Assembly (NCBI GenBank): GCA_021817305.1
Contig: JAKAVL010000033.1
Span: forward strand, 1-34,484
Direction of reading: 5' to 3'
Source of the DNA: Microcaldota archaeon
GTDB lineage: Archaea > Micrarchaeota > Micrarchaeia > Micrarchaeales > CABMGC01
Length of the DNA: 34,484 nt
The notes below the pieces were generated by a model, which was not told where the DNA came from, did not search any database, and saw only the letters and a program-made list of their open reading frames with translations. The first letter of the stretch is position 1. Every line of letters begins with the position of its first letter. The translations under genes were made by a program, and so were the position numbers. Shown here piece after piece: positions 14,817-22,869 of this stretch.

Positions 14817-15035
14817 CTATCTTCTCCTTCTCGAGTGCGCAGGGTCGTTGCGCATCAGTATCAGCATCAGTATCCAGAGCACTATCAGGAACGCCACAAG
14901 CGTCAGAAGGTACCCGAGATATGAGCCTGCTATGCCTGCCGCGCCCAGCGCGGTGCTCATCTCTGCAGCGAAGCCCACTACTACGAAGACTGCCGCGAGA
15001 ATTATAGCCATTATCGCATGATGTATGGATTTCAT
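14817..15035 (-). CDS. small two-helix membrane protein
   Basis: 72 residues with two hydrophobic segments (about 7-25 and 38-62) and a basic tail (HSRRRR). No family is recognised. It is supported by its own signals: on the minus strand TATTTTAAAG lies about 40 bases before the ATG and GGAGTGG lies just before it. It may be the first gene of the run leading to the two glycosyltransferases, with a 61-base gap. Confidence 0.5.
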   Translation of the reverse strand: MKSIHHAIMAIILAAVFVVVGFAAEMSTALGAAGIAGSYLGYLLTLVAFLIVLWILMLILMRNDPAHSRRRR

Positions 15036-15190
15036 GAGACCACTCCCTCGTTTATAGTGCGACGTAAGACTTTAAAATACTTATGGAGAATGAAGGCCAC
15101 CAATAAAACTGCGGTGTTTCGACATGGAAAAAACAGAAGACTGCAGTACGGTTCTCCCGTCGGCAGGAATGCGCATTGTGAATTGATTAT

Positions 15191-15206
15191 AGTTGACCAT
15201 TCAACT
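15191..15206. promoter_or_regulatory. candidate operator: inverted repeat upstream of the HTH-grpE-dnaK-dnaJ promoter
   Basis: AGTTGA-CCAT-TCAACT is a perfect 6-bp inverted repeat about 20-25 bases upstream of the TATA box, where an archaeal regulator could act. Assigning it to the adjacent HTH protein is inference. Confidence 0.35.
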
Positions 15207-15228
15207 TTTTATTGGAAGAAAGCAAATA

Positions 15229-15236
15229 TTTATATA
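15229..15236 (+). promoter_or_regulatory. TATA box of the chaperone operon
   Basis: TTTATATA lies within an AT-rich run, centred about 28 bases before the ATG at 15260, so the mRNA would be leaderless. Confidence 0.6.
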
Positions 15237-15259
15237 TTTATTCATGCATATGTTAGAGT

Positions 15260-15691
15260 ATGCCAGTAGTTGAGAGGATAGTGATAAAGCAGGTCAGCAG
15301 GCCGGGAAAGGATGACGTGAACGAGATCATAGAGTGGTTCTGCGAGGTTTTCGACCTCGCCAACAAGGGCAATGATCTCGAGCCCGCGATATTCAAGGAG
15401 ATAGTAAGCAACAGCATGAAGGGAGAAGGGATAACAAGCAGGGAGCTCACCAGCGAGCTTGAGATGCCCAGGAGCACGGTGATATATCATCTGAACAGAT
15501 TCATAGACACGGGCCTGGTCATAAGGAAGGGCAGGAAATACCAGCTGCGCTCCGAAGACCTTGCAAGCACAATAGAGGAGATACAGGCGGACATGTTCAG
15601 GGAGTTTGGGCGCATGATAAGCCTGGCGCAGAGGATGGACGAGATGATAGAGGTTGAGGGCAATGCCAGGAGAAAAGGAAGAAGGCAGTGA
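15260..15691 (+). CDS. HTH transcription regulator heading the Hsp70 operon
   Basis: 143 residues. A winged-helix/ArsR-like domain is visible at about 45-100: IFKEIVSNSMKGEGITSRELTSELEMPRSTVIYHLNRFIDTGLVIRKGRKYQL. An N-terminal helix and a C-terminal helical, charged tail (ADMFREFGRMISLAQRMDEMIE) may serve dimerisation. It is translated from a leaderless start. The next gene, grpE, starts one base after its stop, so the regulator and chaperones share a transcript. I infer autoregulation and control of the chaperones; this is not the bacterial HrcA family. Confidence 0.75.
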   Translation: MPVVERIVIKQVSRPGKDDVNEIIEWFCEVFDLANKGNDLEPAIFKEIVSNSMKGEGITSRELTSELEMPRSTVIYHLNRFIDTGLVIRKGRKYQLRSEDLASTIEEIQADMFREFGRMISLAQRMDEMIEVEGNARRKGRRQ

Positions 15692-15692
15692 C

Positions 15693-16208
15693 ATGAAGGA
15701 TAACGGAGCAGAGAAGAAAGAAGATGCCGAGGCAAAGGTAGAGGGTAATAAAGGCACGGAGCAAGAAGACGAGTCAGCGGAACTCAAGGATAGGTTGCTA
15801 AGGCTTGCCGCTGAGTTCGACAACTACAAGAAGAGGACAATGAAGGAGGTCGATGCGGCAAAGGCCCTTGGAAAGGCGGAGCTTGCGAGGAAGCTGCTTC
15901 CTGTCCTCGATGAGTTCGGGCTCGCTATGGAGGCGATAGAGGCGAGGGGGGACATAGACAAGGGAATGGCCCTTGTGTTCTCCAACTTCGCGGATGCGCT
16001 GAAGAAGGAAGGACTGCGTGAGATAGATGCGAAGGGCGCGGCAGACCCGTACAGGCACGAGGTCATCCTGACAAAGGGCAGCGACAAGAAGGAAGGTGAG
16101 ATATTGGAGGTAATAAGAAAGGGATACGAGATGAATGGAATAATGCTTAGGCCTGCATCGGTCATAGTTTCAAAGGGAACCGTGCAGGATGAGGACAAAA
16201 AGGTGTAG
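15693..16208 (+). CDS. grpE: GrpE nucleotide exchange factor
   Basis: 171 residues from the ATG at 15693. The charged N-terminal region and coiled coil ([23 protein letters not shown]) lead into the conserved beta-domain, with DPYRHEVI and [12 protein letters not shown] at the end. GrpE releases ADP from DnaK. An earlier ATG at 15663 overlaps the HTH gene by 29 bases and would add ten residues; 15693 is preferred because it follows GGAAGAAGG and lies right after the upstream stop. Archaea with Hsp70 are generally thought to have received this system from bacteria. Confidence 0.92.
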   Translation: MKDNGAEKKEDAEAKVEGNKGTEQEDESAELKDRLLRLAAEFDNYKKRTMKEVDAAKALGKAELARKLLPVLDEFGLAMEAIEARGDIDKGMALVFSNFADALKKEGLREIDAKGAADPYRHEVILTKGSDKKEGEILEVIRKGYEMNGIMLRPASVIVSKGTVQDEDKKV

Positions 16209-16210
16209 AT

Positions 16211-18076
16211 ATGGCAAAAATAATAGGAGTAGACCTTGGCACTAGCAACAGTGCAGCGGCGGTACTTGAAGGAGGAAGGCCCGTGCTCATACCGAGCGCG
16301 GAGGGCACATCGCTTTACGGGAAGTCGTTCCCTAGCTATGTCGCATTCACAAAGGACGGGAACAGGCTTGTAGGAGAGCCAGCCAAGCGCCAGGCCGTTG
16401 CGAATCCTGAGGGCACCTTGAGCACCTTCAAGAGGAAGATGGGCACCAATTTCAAGTACAAGGCGTTCGGCAAGGAGTATACGCCGCAGGAGCTTTCGGC
16501 AATGGTGCTCCAGAAGATCAAGAAGGACGCAGAGGCGTTTCTCGGCGAGGGGGTAAAGCAGGCCGTCATAACGGTTCCGGCGTACTTCGATGACAACCAG
16601 AGGCAGGCGACAAAGGACGCTGGGGAGATAGCGGGGCTAGAGGTCGTGCGCCTGGTCAACGAGCCTACGGCGGCGGCTCTCGCATATGGTCTCGACAAGG
16701 CGAGCAAGGACATGAAGATAATAGTATACGACTTCGGCGGCGGCACCCTGGACGTGACAGTCATGGACTTCGGGGGAGGGGTATTCGAGGTAAAGTCGAC
16801 GAGCGGCGACACGCAGCTTGGAGGCACTGACATGGACAACGCCATAGTCGACTTCCTCGTAAAGGAGGTCAAGAAGCAGAGCAGTGTCGACGTGTCAAAG
16901 GACAGCCAGGCCATGCAGAGGCTGCGGGAGGCCGGGGAGCGCGCGAAGATAGAGCTGTCTACCACGCTTACAAGCGAGATAAACCTGCCGTTCCTTACCA
17001 TGGGCCCTGGCAATGCCCCGGTGCACTTCACATACGGCCTTACCAGGGCGAAGCTCGAGGAGATAGTGCAGCCTATAGTGGAGAGGACGACGAAGCCTGT
17101 GATGCAGGCTCTCAAGGATGCGAAGCTGGAGCCAAAGGACGTCGACAAGGTCATACTCGTCGGCGGGCCTACGCGCATGCCCATAGTGCAGAGGTATGTG
17201 GAGCAGTTCCTGGGCAAGAAGATAGAGCGCGGGGTTGATCCGATGGAGGCCGTCGCCTTCGGCGCGGCGGTGCAGGCAGGGGTGCTTACGGGGGAGGTAA
17301 AGGACATTGTCCTCCTTGACGTTACGCCGCTGTCGCTCGGCCTTGAAACGCTGGGGGGCGTAATGACAACCCTCATAGAGCGCAACACGACAATACCGAT
17401 AAAGAAGACACAGGTGTTCTCTACTGCAGCGGACAACCAGCCCGCAGTGGATGTGCACATACTGCAGGGGGAGAGGAGGATGGCCAAGGACAACATAGAG
17501 CTGGGGCAGTTCCAGCTCATGGGCATACCTCCGGCCCCTAGGGGCGTGCCACAGATAGAGGTCACCTTCGACATCGACGCCAACGGCATAATACACGTCA
17601 CCGCCAAGGACAAGGGAACCGGGAAGGAACAGAAGATGCAGGTGACTGCGCGCAACAAGATGAGCCGGGAGGACATAGACAAGAAGATAAAGGAGGCGGA
17701 GGAAAATGCCGAGAAGGACAGGGAGGCCTTCGAGAAGGCGCAGGTGCGCAACGACGCCGAGACATTGGTGTACACCGCTGAGAAGTTCCTCAAGGACAAC
17801 AAGGACAAGCTTGACAAGGACGCTACGGAAAAGGTCGAGAAGGCCAGCAAGGAGCTGAGCGAAGAGCTGAAGAAGGAGGGCAATGAGAAGGAGCTGAAGG
17901 AAAAGACCGAGAGCCTCAGCACTGTCCTGCAGGAGGCAGGGTCGAGCATGTACAAGGGAGGTGCGGGCGGAGGTCCGGAGGGCCCTGGGCCGTCTCCAGG
18001 CCCCGGCACAGGCCCAGAGGGGCCCGGAGGCCCGGATCCCGGCACCGTAGATGCGAACTTCAAGGTTGAGAAGTGA
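16211..18076 (+). CDS. dnaK: Hsp70 chaperone DnaK
   Basis: 621 residues. The ATPase domain has [24 protein letters not shown], and [11 protein letters not shown]. The substrate-binding domain follows [14 protein letters not shown], and the helical lid runs from about 500. The C-terminal tail is Gly/Pro-rich ([18 protein letters not shown]) before the final DANFKVEK, an elaboration of the usual short linker. It starts two bases after the grpE stop and ends four bases before the dnaJ start. A 603-codon antisense ORF over this gene is a shadow. Confidence 0.96.
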   Translation: MAKIIGVDLGTSNSAAAVLEGGRPVLIPSAEGTSLYGKSFPSYVAFTKDGNRLVGEPAKRQAVANPEGTLSTFKRKMGTNFKYKAFGKEYTPQELSAMVLQKIKKDAEAFLGEGVKQAVITVPAYFDDNQRQATKDAGEIAGLEVVRLVNEPTAAALAYGLDKASKDMKIIVYDFGGGTLDVTVMDFGGGVFEVKSTSGDTQLGGTDMDNAIVDFLVKEVKKQSSVDVSKDSQAMQRLREAGERAKIELSTTLTSEINLPFLTMGPGNAPVHFTYGLTRAKLEEIVQPIVERTTKPVMQALKDAKLEPKDVDKVILVGGPTRMPIVQRYVEQFLGKKIERGVDPMEAVAFGAAVQAGVLTGEVKDIVLLDVTPLSLGLETLGGVMTTLIERNTTIPIKKTQVFSTAADNQPAVDVHILQGERRMAKDNIELGQFQLMGIPPAPRGVPQIEVTFDIDANGIIHVTAKDKGTGKEQKMQVTARNKMSREDIDKKIKEAEENAEKDREAFEKAQVRNDAETLVYTAEKFLKDNKDKLDKDATEKVEKASKELSEELKKEGNEKELKEKTESLSTVLQEAGSSMYKGGAGGGPEGPGPSPGPGTGPEGPGGPDPGTVDANFKVEK

Positions 18077-18080
18077 ACCG

Positions 18081-19166
18081 ATGCGCGACTACTACGACGT
18101 GCTTGGCGTGGCCAAGGATGCCACCCAAGACCAGATAAAGAGCGCATACAGGAAGAAGGCGCTTGAGCTCCATCCCGACAGGAACAAGGACAAGGACACC
18201 CAGGAGGCCTTCAAAGAGGTCAACGAGTCCTATGCTGTGCTAGGGGATCCGGAGAAGCGCCAGAAGTACGATGCGTACGGACCCGAGGCCTTCAGCCAGC
18301 AGTACAGCGAGGAGGACATATTCAGGGGCTTCAACGTCAACGACATCTTCAGGGACCTGTTCGGCGGCAGCGGGTTCGGATCCTTTGGCGGTTTCGACTT
18401 CGGCGGAGGTGGAGGCGGAGGCAACAGCGTCATGTATCGCATGAGCGTCTCGCTGCGCGAAGCCGCAGACGGAGCGGACAAGGAGGTCTCGCTTAGGCAC
18501 GTAGCGAGGTGCGACAAGTGCGACGGGAGCGGCGCGGAGCGTGGCTCCAAGGTGATAAAATGCCGCGAGTGCGGAGGACATGGGCGCGTGAGGAGGACAA
18601 GCAACACCATATTCGGGAGCATGCAGGTCGTCACGACCTGCCCGGACTGCTCCGGCACTGGAAAAACAATCGAGAAGAAATGCAAGGCCTGCTCCGGCAA
18701 GGGGGGCTATGTCAGGACGGAGCGCATACATGTCAAGGTGCCGGCGGGAGTGCGCGACGGCATGAGGCTCAGGCTCGAGGGCATGGGCGATTACTCGCGT
18801 TTCGGGGCTGGAGACCTGTACATTGAAATCGGGGTCGAGAAGGACAAGCAGTTCGTAAGGGAGGGCGATGACATACACACGAACGTCAGGGTGCCTTTCT
18901 ACACGGCGCTGCTCGGCGGGGCGATAGATGTGCCGACGTTGAAGGGCAGCAAGGAGATAACGCTTAACAAGGGTACGCAGCAGGGCGCACGCATAGTCCT
19001 AAAGAACGAGGGCATGAAGAGGTTCGGCAGCAACAGCAGAGGGGATCAGGTGATAACGATAAGCGTGGAGATACCGAAGACCGTGAGCACGGAAGAGGAA
19101 GAGCTCATAAAGAGGTTCAGGGAGGGGAGGGAAGGCTCGGGAAAGAAGAAGTTCGGGCTGTTCTGA
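18081..19166 (+). CDS. dnaJ: DnaJ (Hsp40) co-chaperone
   Basis: 361 residues from the ATG at 18081. J domain with HPD (ELHPDRNKD); Gly/Phe-rich linker ([12 protein letters not shown]); four zinc repeats [32 protein letters not shown]; then the C-terminal substrate domains and dimerisation end. This is a full type I DnaJ. It stimulates DnaK ATPase and delivers substrates. The longer track ORF starts inside dnaK and is rejected. Confidence 0.96.
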   Translation: MRDYYDVLGVAKDATQDQIKSAYRKKALELHPDRNKDKDTQEAFKEVNESYAVLGDPEKRQKYDAYGPEAFSQQYSEEDIFRGFNVNDIFRDLFGGSGFGSFGGFDFGGGGGGGNSVMYRMSVSLREAADGADKEVSLRHVARCDKCDGSGAERGSKVIKCRECGGHGRVRRTSNTIFGSMQVVTTCPDCSGTGKTIEKKCKACSGKGGYVRTERIHVKVPAGVRDGMRLRLEGMGDYSRFGAGDLYIEIGVEKDKQFVREGDDIHTNVRVPFYTALLGGAIDVPTLKGSKEITLNKGTQQGARIVLKNEGMKRFGSNSRGDQVITISVEIPKTVSTEEEELIKRFREGREGSGKKKFGLF

Positions 19167-19230
19167 TACGGGTACGCTGATAAAGGCCACGATACTGTAA
19201 ATTTTTAGACCTGCACTTGCAACTACTTCC

Positions 19231-19236
19231 GGAGGT
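19231..19236 (+). promoter_or_regulatory. strong Shine-Dalgarno site of thyA
   Basis: GGAGGT lies 3 bases before the thyA ATG, stronger and closer than most sites here. TGTAAATTTTTAG about 40 bases upstream may be its TATA element. Confidence 0.5.
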
Positions 19237-19239
19237 TGT

Positions 19240-20124
19240 ATGGCTGGTGCAGACAACGCTTATCTCGGCATAGTGAAAAGGATAATCTCAGAGGGGGGAT
19301 GGAAGCAGAACAGGACAGGGGTCAAGGCGCTTGCCATAGCAGGCGCGATGTTCGAGCACGACATGTCGAATGGATTCCCGCTGCTCACCACAAAGAAGAT
19401 GCCTTTCAAGGCCATCGCTTCTGAACTCGAGTTCTTCGTGAAGGGGCTCACGGACAAGCAATGGCTGCAGGAGCGCAACAACCACATATGGGACGAGTGG
19501 GCCAACCCCAAGGCTGCGCCGTACGGCCACGGCGCTGAGGACAAGAGAAGAATGCTCGAAGAGCGCGACCTCGGACCCATATACGGCTTTCAGTGGAGGC
19601 ACTTCAACGGCGAGTACTCGGGCTATGCCTCGGATCACAAAGGAAAGGGGGTCGACCAGCTCGCAAGGCTCATCGACAAACTCAAGAGCGACCCGAACGA
19701 CAGGCGCATGATCGTGTCTGCGTGGAACCCGCAGCAGCTCGGCATGATGGCCCTTCCGCCGTGCCATTACGGCTTCCAGGTTACAGTGATAGGCGACAGG
19801 CTGAACCTGCTGTGGAACCAGCGCTCTGTAGACACGATGCTCGGGCTTCCCTTCAACATAGCGAGCTACGCGCTGCTCCTGCACCTGCTCGCCAAGGAAT
19901 CGGGATTCAAGGAGGGAAAACTCGTGGGCTTCCTTGCAGACGTGCACATATATGAGAACCACATGGATGGCGCAAAGGAGCAGCTGGGCAGGGATCCTGA
20001 TGCATATCCTCTGCCGAAGGTCAGGACCGACAGCTTTAGCGGTATCTTCGATTGGAAGTACACGGACACCGCGCTCGAGGACTACCAGAGCCACCCGGCA
20101 ATAAAATTCGACATAGCTGTGTAG
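19240..20124 (+). CDS. thyA: thymidylate synthase ThyA
   Basis: 294 residues. ThyA motifs in order: QNRTGV, LLTTKK, LGPIYGFQWR, DPNDRRMIVSAWNP, LPPCHYGFQ with nucleophile C175, NQRSVDTMLGLPFNIASYALLLHLLA, and DVHIYENH. It makes dTMP from dUMP using methylene-tetrahydrofolate and yields dihydrofolate. folA follows after one base, and glyA lies 5 kb away, so the complete folate cycle for dTMP is present. Many archaea instead use ThyX and no DHFR, so this pair looks bacterial in origin (inference). Confidence 0.97.
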   Translation: MAGADNAYLGIVKRIISEGGWKQNRTGVKALAIAGAMFEHDMSNGFPLLTTKKMPFKAIASELEFFVKGLTDKQWLQERNNHIWDEWANPKAAPYGHGAEDKRRMLEERDLGPIYGFQWRHFNGEYSGYASDHKGKGVDQLARLIDKLKSDPNDRRMIVSAWNPQQLGMMALPPCHYGFQVTVIGDRLNLLWNQRSVDTMLGLPFNIASYALLLHLLAKESGFKEGKLVGFLADVHIYENHMDGAKEQLGRDPDAYPLPKVRTDSFSGIFDWKYTDTALEDYQSHPAIKFDIAV

Positions 20125-20125
20125 C

Positions 20126-20599
20126 ATGCTGAACATAATCGTGGCGATGACCAGGGACAGGGTCATCGGCAGGGATGGAAAAATACCATGGCACCTGAAG
20201 GATGACATGGCCCTGTTCAAGAAGCTGACCGTCGGCAATACTGTCATAATGGGAAAGACGACGTGGCTGTCGCTCCCCGATAAGTTCAGGCCGCTGCCCG
20301 ATAGAACCAACATAGTTGTGAGCGGCACGCTTCCAGATCAGGATGGCGCAGTGGTCTGCAGAAGCGTAGACGAGGCGCTGAATGAAGCAAAAGGCAGCGA
20401 TGGGGAGGCGTTCTGCATAGGAGGCGCGCAGCTGTACAAGGCCATGCTGCCGCTCGCGGATGTGCTGCACGTTTCGTGGGTGAAGAAAGATTATGATGGC
20501 GACGCGCGGTTCCCTGATGTGGACTTCTCGAAGTGGAGGGAGGTTGAATCGCAGGATTTAGATGGATTTACCTATAGGAGGTATGCAAGGAGCGAATAA
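20126..20599 (+). CDS. folA: dihydrofolate reductase
   Basis: 157 residues, typical length. It has MLNIIVAMTRDRVIGRDGKIPWHLKDDMALFKK with the active-site acidic residue in KDDM, VIMGKTTWLSLP, and FCIGGAQLYKAMLP for NADPH binding. It regenerates tetrahydrofolate from the dihydrofolate made by ThyA. Its start lies one base after the thyA stop, so the two are co-transcribed. Confidence 0.95.
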   Translation: MLNIIVAMTRDRVIGRDGKIPWHLKDDMALFKKLTVGNTVIMGKTTWLSLPDKFRPLPDRTNIVVSGTLPDQDGAVVCRSVDEALNEAKGSDGEAFCIGGAQLYKAMLPLADVLHVSWVKKDYDGDARFPDVDFSKWREVESQDLDGFTYRRYARSE

Positions 20600-20623
20600 C
20601 GGTGCCTGGTTTCCTCGGAAGGG

Positions 20624-20695
20624 TATAAATAGGTTTTTAAAGCTTTTCCTAAAAATCGGGTAGATATATATACCATAATCGGCGCGTATATAGTG
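20624..20695 (+). promoter_or_regulatory. promoter region of the Tat-exported lytic enzyme gene
   Basis: TATAAATA at 20624-20631 is a near-ideal archaeal TATA box but lies about 95 bases before the ATG. Two further AT-rich elements (ATATATATACC near 20664 and GTATATAG near 20687) lie closer, the last at leaderless spacing. Which one is used, or whether a short RNA starts at the first, cannot be told. Confidence 0.45.
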
Positions 20696-20723
20696 AAGGC
20701 ATGGCTGTCTTCGTCTTGTTTGC

Positions 20724-21287
20724 ATGAACATAAATCATAAGGTATCCCGCAGGAGTTTTCTTGCGTCTGCTGCGGTACTCGCCGTCGGCATAGGCATGGG
20801 AGCTAACGCCAATGCGGATGCGGCGAAGGCGATATTCAGGACCGATGCGCAGGTTGCTGGAGCATCTAATCATATCGGAGCGGAGCAGTTCAAGTCCTTG
20901 AACAGGAGTTACGACAGCGCAACGCCTGAGGCGCGCTGGCACAGGAACAGCAGGCGCGGATGGATCAGCGCAGTGGCATTGAGGAACCAGCGGATTGCAG
21001 AATACATAATACGTGAGTCATATTCATACAGAGGGTGGGACACAGGAGAACAGTGGGAGGCTCTGAAGAAGCTCTGGATGAAGGAGTCGAGCTGGAATAA
21101 CAAGGCCGTGAACCATTCGAGCGGCGCCATAGGGATTCCGCAGCTGCTGCCGAGCCAGCACTCTGTACCGCAAGGCTACAGATGGGACGCGCGCGTTCAG
21201 ATAGAGTGGGGACTGCACTACATACTGCACAGGTACGGAAGCCCTGCTGCGGCGTGGGAGCACGAGCGCAGGCACAACTGGTACTAG
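20724..21287 (+). CDS. Tat-exported lytic transglycosylase-like (SLT/lysozyme-fold) protein
   Basis: 187 residues. The N-terminus is a twin-arginine signal: SRRSFLA (R9, R10) followed by a hydrophobic stretch and AxA-type ANANA. The mature C-terminal half (about 105-187) has LKKLWMKESSWNNKAVN with E121 at the expected catalytic position, then SSGAIGIPQLLPS, IEWGLHYILHRYGSP and a final AWEHERRHNWY. This pattern matches the short transglycosylase domain of actinobacterial secreted proteins. Such enzymes cleave peptidoglycan glycan strands, which archaea lack, so the target may be bacterial neighbours or another glycan. Horizontal transfer from a bacterium is inferred. Confidence 0.8.
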   Translation: MNINHKVSRRSFLASAAVLAVGIGMGANANADAAKAIFRTDAQVAGASNHIGAEQFKSLNRSYDSATPEARWHRNSRRGWISAVALRNQRIAEYIIRESYSYRGWDTGEQWEALKKLWMKESSWNNKAVNHSSGAIGIPQLLPSQHSVPQGYRWDARVQIEWGLHYILHRYGSPAAAWEHERRHNWY

Positions 21288-21330
21288 CAACTGATTTAAG
21301 GCTTGGCATCCATTAGTTAGCAGTGATCCG

Positions 21331-21999
21331 ATGCCTGATGCCGTTGTCGAGTCCTCTATGATAGTTTTCTTCGTCCTTAGTTCCGTCCTTGCCCTGCTGC
21401 TCACAAGGGCATACTTGAGGAAAGGTGAGAAGAGCTACATGTACTGGAGCATTGGGTTCTGGTTCTTCGCGCTCTCGGACCTTCTCGAGGTGCTGTTCGC
21501 CTTCGGCGCCTACAGCCAGGTCATCGCGCAGCTGTATCTGTTCGTCATTGCGTTCATGGTAATACCTCTAGCAATGGGCTCCCTCAGGCTGATAAAATCC
21601 GAGTTCGCGCGCCTTGTGTACTTCGGGTACTCATTCATCACTGCGCTCGTGCTGGCATACTTCACGTTCACCAGCACCATAGGCGACATGGTAAGCGGGG
21701 GGATGGTGAACGGCAACATACCGATGAACGTGCTAATCTCGTCATCGCTCATAACGTTTCCTGCAACGGTCATCATAATAGCCATAGCTGCCGTCACCCT
21801 CGTGCGCATGAGGAAGCTTAAGATGGCGTGGATAATACTCGGCATGCTCCTCTTCGCTTTCGGGGGCATGCTGTACATCGCCTCGATGCCTGTTGCCATA
21901 TACTATGTAGAGTTCTTCGGCCTGGTGGCGCTTTGGCTGGGATTCTTCGACTTCGCCACTATCGGGTCAGTGGGATCCAGAAGGAAGAGGAGGCGGTGA
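21331..21999 (+). CDS. polytopic membrane protein next to ctaB
   Basis: 222 residues with about seven hydrophobic helices and a basic C-terminal tail (SRRKRRR), so the C-terminus is probably cytoplasmic. No conserved motif or metal ligand is recognisable. The start ATG follows GTGATCCG. ctaB begins 4 bases after its stop and its ribosome site overlaps that stop, so the two genes are co-translated. A role in heme or respiratory membrane biology is possible by context only. Confidence 0.6.
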   Translation: MPDAVVESSMIVFFVLSSVLALLLTRAYLRKGEKSYMYWSIGFWFFALSDLLEVLFAFGAYSQVIAQLYLFVIAFMVIPLAMGSLRLIKSEFARLVYFGYSFITALVLAYFTFTSTIGDMVSGGMVNGNIPMNVLISSSLITFPATVIIIAIAAVTLVRMRKLKMAWIILGMLLFAFGGMLYIASMPVAIYYVEFFGLVALWLGFFDFATIGSVGSRRKRRR

Positions 22000-22003
22000 G
22001 TGT

Positions 22004-22852
22004 ATGTCGTCTGTCAGCGATTATCTGGGGCTCATGCAGTACAGGATAGTGGCTCTGCTGGTGCTGTCCTCAGTCGCGGGCTTCGTCATAGCCAACGGCC
22101 TGAACGGCGCGGGTGCACTGCGGGGCCTTGCGCTCGTAGTGCTTGCAGTAGCCGTAAGCGGAGCGGGCGCAGAACTTCTTAACAAGGTCCTTGAGATAGA
22201 CATAGACAGGAAGATGAAGCGGACAATGAACAGGGCGTCTGCGCGCGGGCGAATAAACAAGACCCACGGACTTGCGCATGGGATAATCCTTTCTGCTGCC
22301 GGAATCCTCCTCGGTTATGCGGTGAACGTCCTTACCGCGGCGATGGTATTCCTCGGGATATTCTTTTATATAGTAATTTACACCATCTGGTTGAAGAGGA
22401 GAAGCAGGTTCAGCATAATAATCGGGGGCCTCGCAGGCAGCTTCTGCGTCTGGGCAGGCGTTACTGCCGCTTCTGGAACGATTGCGCTGCCGGGATTCGT
22501 TCTCGGGCTCCTGGTGCTTCTCTGGATACCAGGGCACATATGGTCATTTGCAATGAGGTATAGGAAGGACTACATCAAGGCGGGGGTTCCAATGCTGACG
22601 GCAGTTGAGAGCAAGAAGACCGGTGCCAGAGTGATCTCGGCATTCAACATTGTCATGGCTGCTTTCTCCGTTTATCTTGCTGTTTTCCTTGGAGCTTATT
22701 ACGCTGTCATCATAGTGATACCGCTTGCGCTTTCGCTTTACCTCAGCTTCAAGACGATGGTCAACAGCTCTGCGGCGTGGACACTGTTCAAGTTCTCTTC
22801 TGTGTATCTGGCTTTCGCGTTCCTTGGAGTCATAGTCGCTGGCATTGCCTGA
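22004..22852 (+). CDS. ctaB: protoheme IX farnesyltransferase (heme O synthase, UbiA family)
   Basis: 282 residues with about eight to nine membrane helices. The first prenyl-diphosphate motif is NKVLEIDIDRKMKRTMNR (N60, D66/D68), followed by the CtaB-type YTIWLKRRSRFSIIIGGLAGSF loop and IPGHIWSFAMRYRKDYIKAGVPML, which is characteristic of heme O synthases rather than other UbiA enzymes. It adds a farnesyl tail to heme B for terminal oxidases. GGTGAG upstream of the ATG overlaps the previous stop. The neighbouring convergent gene is a large membrane protein that might hold such a heme. Confidence 0.87.
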   Translation: MSSVSDYLGLMQYRIVALLVLSSVAGFVIANGLNGAGALRGLALVVLAVAVSGAGAELLNKVLEIDIDRKMKRTMNRASARGRINKTHGLAHGIILSAAGILLGYAVNVLTAAMVFLGIFFYIVIYTIWLKRRSRFSIIIGGLAGSFCVWAGVTAASGTIALPGFVLGLLVLLWIPGHIWSFAMRYRKDYIKAGVPMLTAVESKKTGARVISAFNIVMAAFSVYLAVFLGAYYAVIIVIPLALSLYLSFKTMVNSSAAWTLFKFSSVYLAFAFLGVIVAGIA

Positions 22853-22869
22853 CGCTGTGCCGCTTAACG

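Noticed and set aside
16336-18147. 603-codon minus-strand ORF antisense to dnaK
   Set aside because: It mirrors the codon pattern of dnaK, is low-complexity Ser/Phe-rich, and has no domain. It is a shadow of a GC-biased real gene.
19288-20328. 346-codon minus-strand ORF antisense to thyA
   Set aside because: It overlaps the whole of thyA, which is certain, and its translation has no recognisable family or start signal.
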